Of a stretch of 64,000 nt of DNA, positions 34,711 through 43,620 are shown one piece after another. The notes below the pieces were generated by a model. That model did no database searches and had not been told where the DNA came from. It worked only from the letters and a program-made list of their open reading frames with translations. The position numbers and the translations under genes were made by a program. Position 1 is the first letter of the stretch. Each line of letters opens with the position of its first letter. Origin of the DNA: an uncultured Pseudomonadales bacterium (GTDB taxonomy: Bacteria; Pseudomonadota; Gammaproteobacteria; Pseudomonadales; Azotimanducaceae); assembly GCA_938036875.1 (NCBI GenBank), contig CALHVX010000020.1, positions 1 through 64,000 of the forward strand, read 5' to 3'.

Positions 34711-36609
34711 ATGCAAAAGACACAAGATAGAGGCGCTAAGCTGCAACGTTTGATGGGTGCTGTTGCCCTGCTCTTGAGCATTCTTCTGGGCACCTTGGCT
34801 TGCGATGGTTCAAGCACCTCCGAGCAGCGTACGACAACAGCGCAAGGCACAAGCCTGACAATCGATGTTGCTAGCAACCCCGAGCGTAATGCCTATTTCG
34901 GTGACCTGCATGTACACACGGAGTTGTCTTTTGATGCCTATCTCTTTGGTACGCGACGCACTCCAGATGATGCCTATGAGTTTGCTAAGGGTGGTGCTAT
35001 TGAGCACGCGTCTGGCTTCAGCATGCAGATGAAAAAGCCGTTAGATTTTTTAGGCGTTTCTGATCACGGGTTTTACTTGGGCATGATGCGAGAGCTTGCT
35101 AACCCTGAATCTAGCTATAAAGATCATGAGCTAGCGCCTGCTGTCAGCGCAGCGCCAGGGACGCGAGCGGCATTCGCTAGCGTATTGCGATTTTTAGCCG
35201 ATGAAGATCCGCAGTCCTTGCAGGATGTGGACGTTACCCGCGCTGCTTGGCAGGAGGTGGTCCAAGCCGCCGAGAAGCACAATGCGCCCGGTGAGTTCAC
35301 TGCGTTTATTGCTTATGAGTACACAAGCTCCGGTCCGGAGTTTCAGAACTTGCATCGCAACGTGATTTTCCGAGGCAGCGAGCATCCCATACAACCGTTC
35401 ACGCGCTTGGACTCTTTGAACCCAGAAGACTTGTGGGATTGGATGGATACACAGCGAGCTAATGGCATTGAGTCATTGGCCATCCCGCATAACTCTAATG
35501 GTTCGGACGGCTGGATGTTCCCTTTGACCAACTGGGCGGGAGATCCCATCGATGCAGGTTATGCCGAGCAGCGTATGCGAAACGAGCCGCTTGTTGAAAA
35601 TACTCAGGTCAAAGGTACTTCAGATACTCACCCGTTGTTGTCACCAAACGATGAGTGGGCTGATTTTGAGATCATGCCTATCCGTGTTGCCTCAACGCTG
35701 CCAAGCAAGCCCCAGGGCAGTTATGTGCGCGAAGCTTATTTAAACGGTCTGCGAATGGAGCAGGAGTCCGGTGTTAACCCCTACAAATTTGGGGTTATCG
35801 GCTCATCAGATACGCATAACGCGGCGGGTTCATTTGAAGAGGATAACTATTGGAGTAAAACCGGCGTGCTCGATATCGAGCCTAAGCTTCGCGGTTCGGT
35901 GCCGTTGGACAAGCCGACTGAAGACGGCGAGATCTATGCCAACGGTGCCTCTCAGTACTGGGGTGGGTCTGGGCTGGCGGGCGTTTGGGCCGAGTCTAAT
36001 ACCCGGGATGCTATCTACGCTGCGTTTCGCCGCAAAGAAACCTTCAGTACCAGCGGTCCCCATATTCAGCTGCGCTTCTTTGCGGGTTTTGAGTTAGCGC
36101 CTGGGTTGGTGGGTGACGATGACAATATTGCGCAGCTGTACCGAGTTGCGGTGCCCATGGGTTCGGATTTATTGGCACAAGGGACCAAAGTGCCTAGTTT
36201 CTTTCTTTGGGCTTCACGCGATGTGGATAGCGCACCATTGCAGCGTTTGCAGGTGATCAAGGGTTGGGTCGCCGATGGTAAAACTCACGAGCAAATTTAC
36301 GATGTTGCTTGCTCTGATGGCGGGGTGGTGGACCCTAAGACCCATCGTTGCCCAGATAACGGCGCTCAGGTAAATCTAAGTGATTGCTCGGTTACGCCAG
36401 ACAAAGGGGCCGGTGAACTTCGCACGGTCTGGCAAGACCCTGACTTTGCGCCAGGGCAGCGTGCTATCTACTATGCCCGGGTGCTAGAGAACCCTATCTG
36501 CCGTTGGTCTACCTGGGATGCCGTTCGTGCGGGCGTGGAGCCACGACCGGATATGCACACCACCATTCAAGATAGGGCCTGGTCGTCGCCCATTTGGTAC
36601 CTCCCTTAG
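34711..36609 (+). CDS. DUF3604 family metallohydrolase-like exported protein
   Basis: The ATG at 34711 follows GAGGTTAGGA; a TTG at 34699 is in frame. The 632-residue protein has an N-terminal hydrophobic signal ending in LACDGSS, which could be a lipoprotein site although the -3 residue is Thr. The domain resembles PHP metal-dependent hydrolases: FGDLHVHTELSFDA (about residues 63-76), FLGVSDHGFYL and GVIGSSDTHNAAGSF supply His and Asp ligands. It is likely periplasmic or membrane-anchored. The substrate is unknown; DUF3604 proteins are widespread in marine Gammaproteobacteria with no assigned reaction. Confidence 0.85.
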   Translation: MQKTQDRGAKLQRLMGAVALLLSILLGTLACDGSSTSEQRTTTAQGTSLTIDVASNPERNAYFGDLHVHTELSFDAYLFGTRRTPDDAYEFAKGGAIEHASGFSMQMKKPLDFLGVSDHGFYLGMMRELANPESSYKDHELAPAVSAAPGTRAAFASVLRFLADEDPQSLQDVDVTRAAWQEVVQAAEKHNAPGEFTAFIAYEYTSSGPEFQNLHRNVIFRGSEHPIQPFTRLDSLNPEDLWDWMDTQRANGIESLAIPHNSNGSDGWMFPLTNWAGDPIDAGYAEQRMRNEPLVENTQVKGTSDTHPLLSPNDEWADFEIMPIRVASTLPSKPQGSYVREAYLNGLRMEQESGVNPYKFGVIGSSDTHNAAGSFEEDNYWSKTGVLDIEPKLRGSVPLDKPTEDGEIYANGASQYWGGSGLAGVWAESNTRDAIYAAFRRKETFSTSGPHIQLRFFAGFELAPGLVGDDDNIAQLYRVAVPMGSDLLAQGTKVPSFFLWASRDVDSAPLQRLQVIKGWVADGKTHEQIYDVACSDGGVVDPKTHRCPDNGAQVNLSDCSVTPDKGAGELRTVWQDPDFAPGQRAIYYARVLENPICRWSTWDAVRAGVEPRPDMHTTIQDRAWSSPIWYLP

Positions 36610-36744
36610 GCTTAGCTGGTCGGATGTGAACTCAGTGCACGAAAATAGGGTGGTTTTTTGTGATACTAGTTCCTGTAACTGCTCAGTGGAATGGACGCGT
36701 CGAGCAAGGCCCAAGGGCCGAACTAATTTCACTAGGCAATAAGT

Positions 36745-37131
36745 ATGCATAAATCGGCGTTCCAAACTTCTGCTCGTTCAACCACTCTTGCGGGTCGCAG
36801 CGATAGCTTGCTGGGCTCTATTGGCCTACTAGTCTTGTTGTTGTGTTTTGCATCAACGGTCCACGCGGCTGAGCCTGTACCACAGGTAACCTCAATTGCC
36901 CCCAAAGTCTACGATCTGAATAGTCGGCACGGTGTGTTAGCCGTCTACCAGCGGGTGCAGACCATTGCAGAGCAGCATTGCGTGGCCAATACAGATCTTG
37001 CTCAGCCGCTCAACGCTGCAGAGCGATCCTGTCGGGACCGAGTTTTGGCCCAACTGCTGGGTAAGCTCGCGGACCCTTACTTGAGCTATTTGCACGAAAA
37101 TCCTGAAGCGCAGCGTTTAGCAGAGCGTTAG
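36745..37131 (+). CDS. UrcA family-like exported protein
   Basis: A 128-residue protein with a long signal region (hydrophobic core LLVLLLCFASTVHAA, cleavage near residue 42). A mature part of about 85 residues carries YDLNSRHGVLAVYQRVQTIAEQHC and SCRDRVLAQLLGKLADPYL. The pair of conserved Cys and the DLN...G...Y/R pattern match UrcA, a small secreted family of unknown role. The family call is by pattern and moderate. A 28-bp perfect palindrome lies 15 nt after the stop. Confidence 0.6.
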   Translation: MHKSAFQTSARSTTLAGRSDSLLGSIGLLVLLLCFASTVHAAEPVPQVTSIAPKVYDLNSRHGVLAVYQRVQTIAEQHCVANTDLAQPLNAAERSCRDRVLAQLLGKLADPYLSYLHENPEAQRLAER

Positions 37132-37145
37132 CATCCAAAGGTTCT

Positions 37146-37173
37146 GATATTTGCCCGAATTCGGGCAAATATC
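37146..37173. promoter_or_regulatory. 28-bp perfect palindrome
   Basis: The two halves, GATATTTGCCCGAA and TTCGGGCAAATATC, are exact complements, 14 bp each, centred on GAATTC. As RNA it folds into a 12-bp stem with an AATT loop. No T-run follows (TCGAAATAATTTAA), so it is either an imperfect terminator for the UrcA-like gene or an operator for the small gene starting at 37210. Confidence 0.75.
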
Positions 37174-37209
37174 TCGAAATAATTTAATTTTCCCGTACAT
37201 TTGGTTGTC

Positions 37210-37476
37210 ATGAATGATGACCTAGCTGATCTCGCAGCCCACCTCACTCAAACCTCGCTATTGACCCGCGACACCGCTGAACGCCTGATCGGTGATGTGC
37301 TTGCGCATCACGATGAAACGGTTGAGCAGTTTGTGGCCCGGCGCCATGGCGAGTTGGTCGCCCAGGGTTTCAAGAACGAGCAAATCTTTACTCGGCTGGT
37401 TGAGGAATTGCCAACCCGTCGATTTGCAGCCCCCAAACTCAGCGTCCGTCAGGTTCGTCGTCTCATCTACGGTTAG
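37210..37476 (+). CDS. Small protein of unknown function upstream of glmS
   Basis: The ATG at 37210 (ATGAATGATGAC) is preferred over TTG 37201. The product is 88 residues, soluble, mainly helical and slightly charged. It includes LTRDTAERLIGDVLAHHDETVEQFVARR and ends with KLSVRQVRRLIYG. The Arg-rich C terminus is compatible with nucleic-acid binding, but no family is recognised. It lies 26 nt before glmS on the same strand and the two are probably co-transcribed. The strong palindrome just upstream may control both. Confidence 0.6.
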   Translation: MNDDLADLAAHLTQTSLLTRDTAERLIGDVLAHHDETVEQFVARRHGELVAQGFKNEQIFTRLVEELPTRRFAAPKLSVRQVRRLIYG

Positions 37477-37502
37477 TTTCTATTCGGTATTAGGAGAAGC
37501 CC

Positions 37503-39332
37503 ATGTGTGGTGTGGTTGGATATGTTGGGCAGCAACAAGTGTTGCCTTTGTTGCTGGAAGGCTTGCGGCGGTTAGAGTACCGGGGCTACGACTCATCGGG
37601 CGTTGCAATACAGCGCGGATCAAAGCCTCAGCTTGCGGTGTTTAAACGCCAGGGCAAGCTGGAGAATTTGGTTGCCACTTTGCCGGCTAAAGTGCGGGCC
37701 ACTTGCGGCATAGGACACACTCGTTGGGCAACCCATGGCGAGCCAAATGATGTGAATGCTCATCCGCATACCGATGCCGCCGCGCAAATTGCGGTTGTCC
37801 ACAATGGCATTGTGGAAAATGCTTCTGAGCTCAGAGCGCGTTTGCAGGCCAAGGGTATCGAGTTCCAGTCTGAGACCGATACCGAGGTGCTAGCGCACCT
37901 AGTCGCTGAGCAACAAACCTTGCTGCCAGAGATTGATCTCACCACGGCGGTGCGTTTAAGCCTTAAACAGGTGGTGGGTGCTTACGGCATCTTGGTGATG
38001 GACGAGCGTGAGCCGCAAACTTTGGTTGCAGCGCGATTAGGCAGCCCGCTGTTGCTCGGGGTGGGGGATAAAGAGTTGTTCGCTGCGTCTGACCTGGGTG
38101 CTTTGGTTCGGCATACGCAACAAGTGGTTTACTTGGAAGAGGGCGACATTGCCACTCTTACGCCAAAGGGATATGTCATCACCACGATGGATGCCCAGAT
38201 TAGGCAAGCCTTACCCGTAACCGTTGCCGAAGACGCTGAGAGTTTTGATAAGAACGGCTTTGCGCATTTCACGTTGAAAGAAATTCATGAGCAGGTTGAT
38301 GTGTTGCAGCGCGTTCTGGGTGGCCGCCTTGATGAGCGTTTTGCTACGGCGCGGCTAGATGGACTCAATTTAAGCGCTAAAGATCGATTGGGTGTGCGCC
38401 GCATAAAAATCTTGGGTTGTGGCTCGGCCTTTATTGCGGCCAGCATCGGAGCCCGGACCATCGAGCGTTTGGCGCGCATTCCTTGTGATGCGGAACCTGC
38501 TGCCGAGTTTCGCTATCGCAATCCGATCATAGAAGAAGACACCCTGTATTTTGCGGTCTCTCAATCTGGTGAAACCTTTGACACCTTGGCGGCGGTGCAA
38601 GAAGTGCAGCGTAAAGGCGGAACCGTTCTGGGTATTGTGAACAACGTTGGCAGTTCTATCGCGCGAGCCTGTGATGGTGGCTTGTATCTGCATGCGGGTG
38701 CGGAGATTGCGGTGGTCTCCACCAAAACATTTACGGCAACCTTGGCAGCGTTTTGCCTTATTGGCTTGTACTTTGCCCGCGGCAGGGACTTATCACACAG
38801 TGAGGGTATAGCGGTGGTTCAAGCGCTACAGCTGTTGCCTAAGCAGGTGACGCAGCTCCTTGAGCAAGCGCCCGGCTATGCGACGGTAGCCAAGCAGGTG
38901 GCCCGTTTTGACCATGCCTATTTTGTAGGCCGTAACGAAGGCTATTACCTAGCAATGGAAGGCTCACTAAAGCTAAAGGAAATTAGCTACATTCACGCAG
39001 AAGCCTACGCAGCTTCGGAGCTCAAGCATGGTCCGCTAGCATTGGTTTCCGAGACAACGCCTACTATTGCACTTGTCCCGGAAGATGATTTGGTGGCAAA
39101 AAATTTATCAACCATTGCTGAGGTCAAAGCCCGTAAAGGGCAGGTATGGGTAGTAGGGCAAGGGGCGGTACCAAGCGACAACGCGCAGATGCAGGTGATG
39201 TCCGCGCACCCGATCACGACCCCCATTTTGATGGCGCTACCTTTGCAGCTGTTGGCTTACTATGTAGCCTTGGAGCGTGGTTGTGATGTGGACCAGCCGA
39301 GAAATTTGGCTAAAAGTGTGACGGTTGAATAG
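37503..39332 (+). CDS. glmS: Glutamine--fructose-6-phosphate aminotransferase (isomerizing)
   Basis: The 609-residue enzyme makes glucosamine-6-phosphate from fructose-6-phosphate and glutamine, the first step to UDP-GlcNAc for peptidoglycan and LPS. The N-terminal nucleophile is Cys2 in MCGVVGYVG, with GHTRWATHG and NGIVENASELR in the glutaminase domain. Two SIS domains follow (CGSAFIAASIGA, SQSGETFDTL, then GRNEGYYLAMEGSLKLKEIS) and the end is DQPRNLAKSVTVE, the usual terminus. ATG is preceded by AGGAGAAG. No glmS ribozyme is expected or seen in the short leader. Confidence 0.97.
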   Translation: MCGVVGYVGQQQVLPLLLEGLRRLEYRGYDSSGVAIQRGSKPQLAVFKRQGKLENLVATLPAKVRATCGIGHTRWATHGEPNDVNAHPHTDAAAQIAVVHNGIVENASELRARLQAKGIEFQSETDTEVLAHLVAEQQTLLPEIDLTTAVRLSLKQVVGAYGILVMDEREPQTLVAARLGSPLLLGVGDKELFAASDLGALVRHTQQVVYLEEGDIATLTPKGYVITTMDAQIRQALPVTVAEDAESFDKNGFAHFTLKEIHEQVDVLQRVLGGRLDERFATARLDGLNLSAKDRLGVRRIKILGCGSAFIAASIGARTIERLARIPCDAEPAAEFRYRNPIIEEDTLYFAVSQSGETFDTLAAVQEVQRKGGTVLGIVNNVGSSIARACDGGLYLHAGAEIAVVSTKTFTATLAAFCLIGLYFARGRDLSHSEGIAVVQALQLLPKQVTQLLEQAPGYATVAKQVARFDHAYFVGRNEGYYLAMEGSLKLKEISYIHAEAYAASELKHGPLALVSETTPTIALVPEDDLVAKNLSTIAEVKARKGQVWVVGQGAVPSDNAQMQVMSAHPITTPILMALPLQLLAYYVALERGCDVDQPRNLAKSVTVE

Positions 39333-39371
39333 CCTTCGTTAGAGAGGGGGGTGTTTGTCTCGCAATTGAGC

Positions 39372-39405
39372 AAGCCAGGTCGATCGTTGCTGACACGCCT
39401 GGCTT
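39372..39405 (+). terminator. Possible stem-loop after glmS
   Basis: AAGCCAGG (39372-39379) pairs exactly with CCTGGCTT (39398-39405) around an 18-nt loop. The following bases are TGCTGCTAC, with no T-run. It lies in the 112-nt gap before the convergent gene and could attenuate readthrough. Confidence 0.35.
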
Positions 39406-39444
39406 TGCTGCTACTTAGGGTTTTCTTGATCTCTCGATTTCTAT

Positions 39445-42342
39445 TTACTTACAGTGACCGCCGGTCAGCATGTCTATGGAACGGCCGGTTAATCTGCGTG
39501 AGTTCGGGCCGAAGAACAGTTCCCCAGCGTTCTCGCTGAGTTGCAAACAAAGCTTGCTTGCAATGCTGGCTTCAATCGTTACTTCATCAATGCCCTTCCA
39601 AACACGCAAATCGAACTCAGCCTTTTTGTTGCTAATCATCTCCAAGCGGTCGTGCTTCTCCAGTTCGCGTGTGTCACCCAAAGAGAAGGCCATGTCACCA
39701 ATAATGGTGCCCTTAAAGCGTCGTTCTGCGCCGGTTGAGGTGGCTCGCAAGTGATACGCCTGGGTGCAGGTGTTGAACCAAGCGAAGAACCCTGAGTTAG
39801 ACCAGGTTGCTTGCGCTGGGCGTCCACAGTTGTTGCCCTTGTTTGCACTGGTTGTGTTCTTCCCACGGGTAATCGGTGCCTTCACCTCGGTGGCTACAGG
39901 TTCTGCTACAGGTTCTGCTACAGGTTCAACGCTAGCTGGTGCTGAAATGCTTGCCGGCTCGCTGGGCGCTGTGGGTACAACCACTTTTGTGGGCGTTTGT
40001 ACCGGCACATTGATCGGTGTCGGCAGGCTTGTGGGTGTAACCGTTGGGGTAGCCACGATAGGTTTACGACCCAGTGATTTCCAAACCTTTACCGGTTGCT
40101 CTGGTGCAGGCAGTTGCGGGGTTGGTCCCGGAGCCGGTTGTGGTGCCGGTTGTGGCGCAGGAGTCGGAGCTGGCGTAGGCGTTGGTACCGGCTCAGGGGT
40201 CGGTGTTGGTGCCGGCGTGGGCGCGGTTGCCGTTTCGGGACGAACTAAAATGGCGGCATCGTTAGGTGCTAAGTTGATGCTAGTTACGGTTAAGCCGTTA
40301 TTGATCGGGTCTTGACCTGTGCCTTTGATTCGTTGAAAACTGCCGTCTAAATCCACGGTCTGCCATTTGGTTGTTGCGTTAACCACCACAATGCCTTTTT
40401 CATAGTCACGACGGAACAGGTTTGGATCACCGCGGAATACTTGCACATCATCGAGCCACATGGCCGTGTCCTCACGCCCCATGGAGAATACCGGTCGAAA
40501 TGTGCCACTGCTCTCTGCGGTCATGGTGTACACAATCCGAGTCCAGGTTGGGGTTAGCAGATAGCTGCCCATATTGGTCGACCAATCAAGCCCAACGAAT
40601 AGCGTGCGTGGCTCGATAGAGCGCGCCAAGAAAGAGACTGTGTATTGCTGGCCCGCTATTAGATTGATAGAAGAGCCGCGAACAGTCGCGCCGCCAACCG
40701 CTCGTTGGTAAGAGCTATGACCATTGATCTTTAGCGCTTGAGCTCCAACTCGCTTGGTGTAGGTGTCTAGGGTGACATCCACATTTTTCATCAACCAGCC
40801 GGTAGTGCCACTTTCAAAGCTACCGTTGCTGATCATGTTGTTAGTGGTTGCGAACGCATCCGTATCGTAGATTCGAGTGCGAGGCCCAAGCGGTCTACCG
40901 AGCCATCCTTTGTGCGCACGTACTTCGCTTTCATCTTGCGTGTTTGATGCAATAGCATGCCCATAGGTTGCGGAACCATCGGTGGTATCCACAGCGTACT
41001 CATCGAACCATGGATCTGGGTGCGCATCCGAATTCTGGCGACCGTAGTAGCCGTCGCCCAATAGGGTTGCGCCAAATCCAAAGCGGAAGTTGGCGTTGTT
41101 TGTAGGAGGGTTAGCGGTAGTTCCCCTAACCGTGTTTGGGTACAGCTTGGTTGGTGTCTTGCTAAGCGCTTCGGTGTAACCACCAGCGGTAGCGTGTAGC
41201 TGCGTGTGAGTGAGATAGCGGTGCATTTGAGATAGTGCGCCGCCATTGCCTGTGTAGTCTGGCGTTGGTGAGAACGGGTCTTTGGTAGATAGCCAATTCT
41301 CCATCTGCACGCCGTTCAGAGCGCTAAGGCCGCGGGTGTCGCGGTAGCCGCCAACAACACGTTTGTTTGGAAATTCGGCTCGCACTAAATTGTAAAAAAC
41401 TTCTAGGCCATCCGTCCAAAGCAGTTGGCCGTTGCTGCCGATGCCATTATCTGCCACAAGATCGTTGTCAACGTCGGCTTCACTTGTGTCCAGCATGGCA
41501 GCATCTTCGTCAAAGTAGATACCATCAATACGTGCGCTGCTAGTCTGGCCGCGACCGTTTTTGTACATGTTTGGTTTGATCCACTCGGCCATTACTTGGG
41601 CGATGGTGCGACCAGTGGCATCCACAGGAGCGGTGGTGGACAGGTTGTAGGCCCAGTTTTTGTTGGAACCGCCAGTACCTTGCTCGTGCACCGCGATGAT
41701 TGAGTTGGCGCCATGCCATAGCGCGTCGGACTTGTAGCCGCGCGCAGCCAGGGTGACCTGGTGTGGTTGCACGTTGGTGTTGATCGATTGAATAAGCACG
41801 TGTTCAGCATTGTTGAACGAGCCAGCGGGCGTGTCGTAAATGACGGCGTATTGGCCAGCGCGAAGACGGGTTGCGTCAGCAACGTTCAGTTGCAGTGCGG
41901 TGCTGTTAATGCCGGTGGACAAACGAGTACCTGCGCGGTACAGCCAGTGTCCAGCATAGACCGCACAATTGCCGGTGCTAGCACTAGTTTCATTAAACGT
42001 CATGCCCATCGACAGTTGGCACGGATCGCTCATGTTGTAGCCAAGATAACTAACCGGGTGGAAAGAAAAATGAAACTCAAGTGCAGGGTTGATTGCTTGG
42101 GCAGCAGCAACTCGGTCGATCATGCCAGCTTTAGCGCCGATCAAATCGTATTTTGTGATTCCTTCAATCGGACCATGGTCGGATTGAGTTTCGGTCATAA
42201 TCACTTTAGGGAAGTTGCCCGCAACCGTTGGAGCGCCTGGGTCGAGATTGGCATCATCAAGGTGAGGATAGGTTTCCGCTTGGGTAGTAGCAGAAACTAG
42301 TGAGCAGAGACAGAACAAGGCAAGGAGTCTAGCTTTCGTCAT
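39445..42342 (-). CDS. Large secreted putative glycoside hydrolase with CBM-like domain and Pro-rich linker
   Basis: The ATG at 42342 begins a signal peptide (MTKARLLALFCLCSLVSATTQA); an extension to 42378 is unlikely. The 965-residue protein has a TIM-barrel-like region (about residues 45-500) with SSARIDGIYFDEDAAMLD, where acidic residues near 276-280 are candidate catalytic groups. A carbohydrate-binding-like beta-sandwich follows (about 502-638, NMISNGSFESGTTGW through MWLDDVQVFRG). Then come a short beta domain (GIVVVNATTKWQTVDL ... LAPNDAAILV), a Pro/Thr/Ala linker (about 705-825) and a Cys-containing C-terminal domain (about 826-965, four Cys). Substrate and family are unassigned; resemblance to hypothetical GHL-type hydrolases is by pattern. 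Confidence 0.7.
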   Translation of the reverse strand: MTKARLLALFCLCSLVSATTQAETYPHLDDANLDPGAPTVAGNFPKVIMTETQSDHGPIEGITKYDLIGAKAGMIDRVAAAQAINPALEFHFSFHPVSYLGYNMSDPCQLSMGMTFNETSASTGNCAVYAGHWLYRAGTRLSTGINSTALQLNVADATRLRAGQYAVIYDTPAGSFNNAEHVLIQSINTNVQPHQVTLAARGYKSDALWHGANSIIAVHEQGTGGSNKNWAYNLSTTAPVDATGRTIAQVMAEWIKPNMYKNGRGQTSSARIDGIYFDEDAAMLDTSEADVDNDLVADNGIGSNGQLLWTDGLEVFYNLVRAEFPNKRVVGGYRDTRGLSALNGVQMENWLSTKDPFSPTPDYTGNGGALSQMHRYLTHTQLHATAGGYTEALSKTPTKLYPNTVRGTTANPPTNNANFRFGFGATLLGDGYYGRQNSDAHPDPWFDEYAVDTTDGSATYGHAIASNTQDESEVRAHKGWLGRPLGPRTRIYDTDAFATTNNMISNGSFESGTTGWLMKNVDVTLDTYTKRVGAQALKINGHSSYQRAVGGATVRGSSINLIAGQQYTVSFLARSIEPRTLFVGLDWSTNMGSYLLTPTWTRIVYTMTAESSGTFRPVFSMGREDTAMWLDDVQVFRGDPNLFRRDYEKGIVVVNATTKWQTVDLDGSFQRIKGTGQDPINNGLTVTSINLAPNDAAILVRPETATAPTPAPTPTPEPVPTPTPAPTPAPQPAPQPAPGPTPQLPAPEQPVKVWKSLGRKPIVATPTVTPTSLPTPINVPVQTPTKVVVPTAPSEPASISAPASVEPVAEPVAEPVATEVKAPITRGKNTTSANKGNNCGRPAQATWSNSGFFAWFNTCTQAYHLRATSTGAERRFKGTIIGDMAFSLGDTRELEKHDRLEMISNKKAEFDLRVWKGIDEVTIEASIASKLCLQLSENAGELFFGPNSRRLTGRSIDMLTGGHCK
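39893..39928. repeat. Triplicated 12-bp repeat in the linker of the secreted protein
   Basis: GCTACAGGTTCT occurs twice exactly and once with a final A (39893-39904, 39905-39916, 39917-39928). On the coding strand it encodes repeated Glu-Pro-Val-Ala. It lies in the Pro-rich linker, where length variation would be tolerated. Confidence 0.8.
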
Positions 42343-42730
42343 CAAACAACCTAACAAGTTTGGTTCGATCCCCGTCATCCACTGCTGGGCTCTTACCTTT
42401 TTGTCGTGCGGTTGGTCCCTTCCGCGACTAGCGGCGCTATCTTAGGTACAAACGGCTTACAAATTGAGGCGCGAGATCACAATGCGGTGACCCGCCATGG
42501 GCCGTTGACGTTTTTTTCCTGGTTGTTACTAACTAAGTCACATAAATACGGGCATTGCCCTGAGAAATGGTTCGCACTATCGACATTCTTGCGGGAAATT
42601 GACGCGAGTTGATGTGATGGAGTTATTGAGGATTAATCCCATCGTTCGGGTATTATCTCCAACGTGTGTTGCGAGAAGATTAAGTCGGATAGATAATGGC
42701 AAGCACCAACGCTTTGCAAGGATGCAACCG
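42343..42730. other. 388-nt intergenic region between divergent genes
   Basis: This separates the large secreted protein (minus) from the HEAT-like protein (plus). It must hold both promoters, but no convincing -35/-10 pair was found. A small palindrome GGGCATTGCCC is at 42550-42560. Short open frames are present with no ribosome site or recognisable sequence. No RNA gene was recognised. Confidence 0.5.
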
Positions 42731-43609
42731 ATGACCGGTTGGTTTTGGCTCGCTCTAGGTTTGATGAGTGTGGCAGCAGTGCTCTATCTTTTGTTCCCAG
42801 CCAGTCGCGCAAGAATTTTGCGTAGGTTTTTGGGTCAAGCGGCATCAGCTGAAGTGGATCGACTGCTTAGTACGCACCGCGCGGTGTTAGAAGACAACTT
42901 TACCTTGTGCATTGGGCAGACCTATAAGGTTTTAGTCAATCGTGCGCCGTTGCTGCGGGGTATGCAGGTGATCTATCGTGGTACTCATCAAGAACCTGCG
43001 GATCGTGGTTGGGATTATTTCCACCAGTTTGAGGTAGAGGATGGTGGCTTGCTGGTTCTGCCCTTAGAAAAAACCCCACGCACCGTGGCCGATTCGTTGC
43101 TCGTTTTTGCCGATGTAGAACACCCGCAGGCGGGTACTTGGCGGAACCCATCTCTGATGCAGGGTTTATATCACCGTGCCAAGCGTATTCGAGAACTCAG
43201 CGCTGAAAACGTGACAGAAGATATGAGCGGCATCGGCGAAGCCGTTCCAAGGCTCTTTGAACTCGCGTTGGCTGGCCCGGATAATAGTCCATTCGTGAGC
43301 GCATTGCAGCGCGTGGCCACTGAGGCTCGGCCGCTTCTGTCGAGGCTGGATGATTCGGTTTCTAGGGATCTAAAGCCGGCGTCGGAACGCATCCTAGCGA
43401 TGTTGGGAAGCAAAAAGCACATTGCGGAGTATCGCGAAGCGCTGTTGTCGGCTGATCCTATTGAACTCCGCAGAGCAATTAAGCGAGTTGCGCAGATTGG
43501 CGACCGGTTGTCCGAGCCGCGTCTGCAAGAGCTAAAGCAGCACAGCAATATGAATGTCCGTTTTGCCGTGCGTGATGCCTTAGCCAAATTGGCGCAAAGC
43601 GAGGATTGA
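42731..43609 (+). CDS. Membrane-anchored protein with helical repeats, unknown function
   Basis: The ATG at 42731, with AAGGA eight bases upstream, begins M-T-G-W-F-W and a membrane helix (about residues 3-20). ATG 42722 and further upstream codons are in frame, but the upstream sequence looks non-coding. The 292-residue protein is cytoplasmic after the helix. A beta-rich section (VIYRGTHQEPADRGWDYFHQF, LLVLPLEKTPRTVADSLLVF) precedes long helices. The end (DPIELRRAIKRVAQIGDRLSEPRLQEL ... VRFAVRDALAKLA) looks like HEAT-type repeats. No family is recognised. Confidence 0.65.
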   Translation: MTGWFWLALGLMSVAAVLYLLFPASRARILRRFLGQAASAEVDRLLSTHRAVLEDNFTLCIGQTYKVLVNRAPLLRGMQVIYRGTHQEPADRGWDYFHQFEVEDGGLLVLPLEKTPRTVADSLLVFADVEHPQAGTWRNPSLMQGLYHRAKRIRELSAENVTEDMSGIGEAVPRLFELALAGPDNSPFVSALQRVATEARPLLSRLDDSVSRDLKPASERILAMLGSKKHIAEYREALLSADPIELRRAIKRVAQIGDRLSEPRLQELKQHSNMNVRFAVRDALAKLAQSED

Positions 43610-43620
43610 ACCTCCAGCGT

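Noticed and set aside
39764-40315. Open frame of about 183 codons on the plus strand opposite the Pro-rich linker
   Set aside because: It arises from the repeated Pro/Thr/Ala codons of the minus-strand secreted protein and gives a Gly/Val-rich sequence with no ribosome site or known family.
42599-42730. N-terminal extension of the HEAT-like protein
   Set aside because: The upstream residues are Arg-rich and irregular, and ATG 42731 has a proper AAGGA site and starts a membrane helix.
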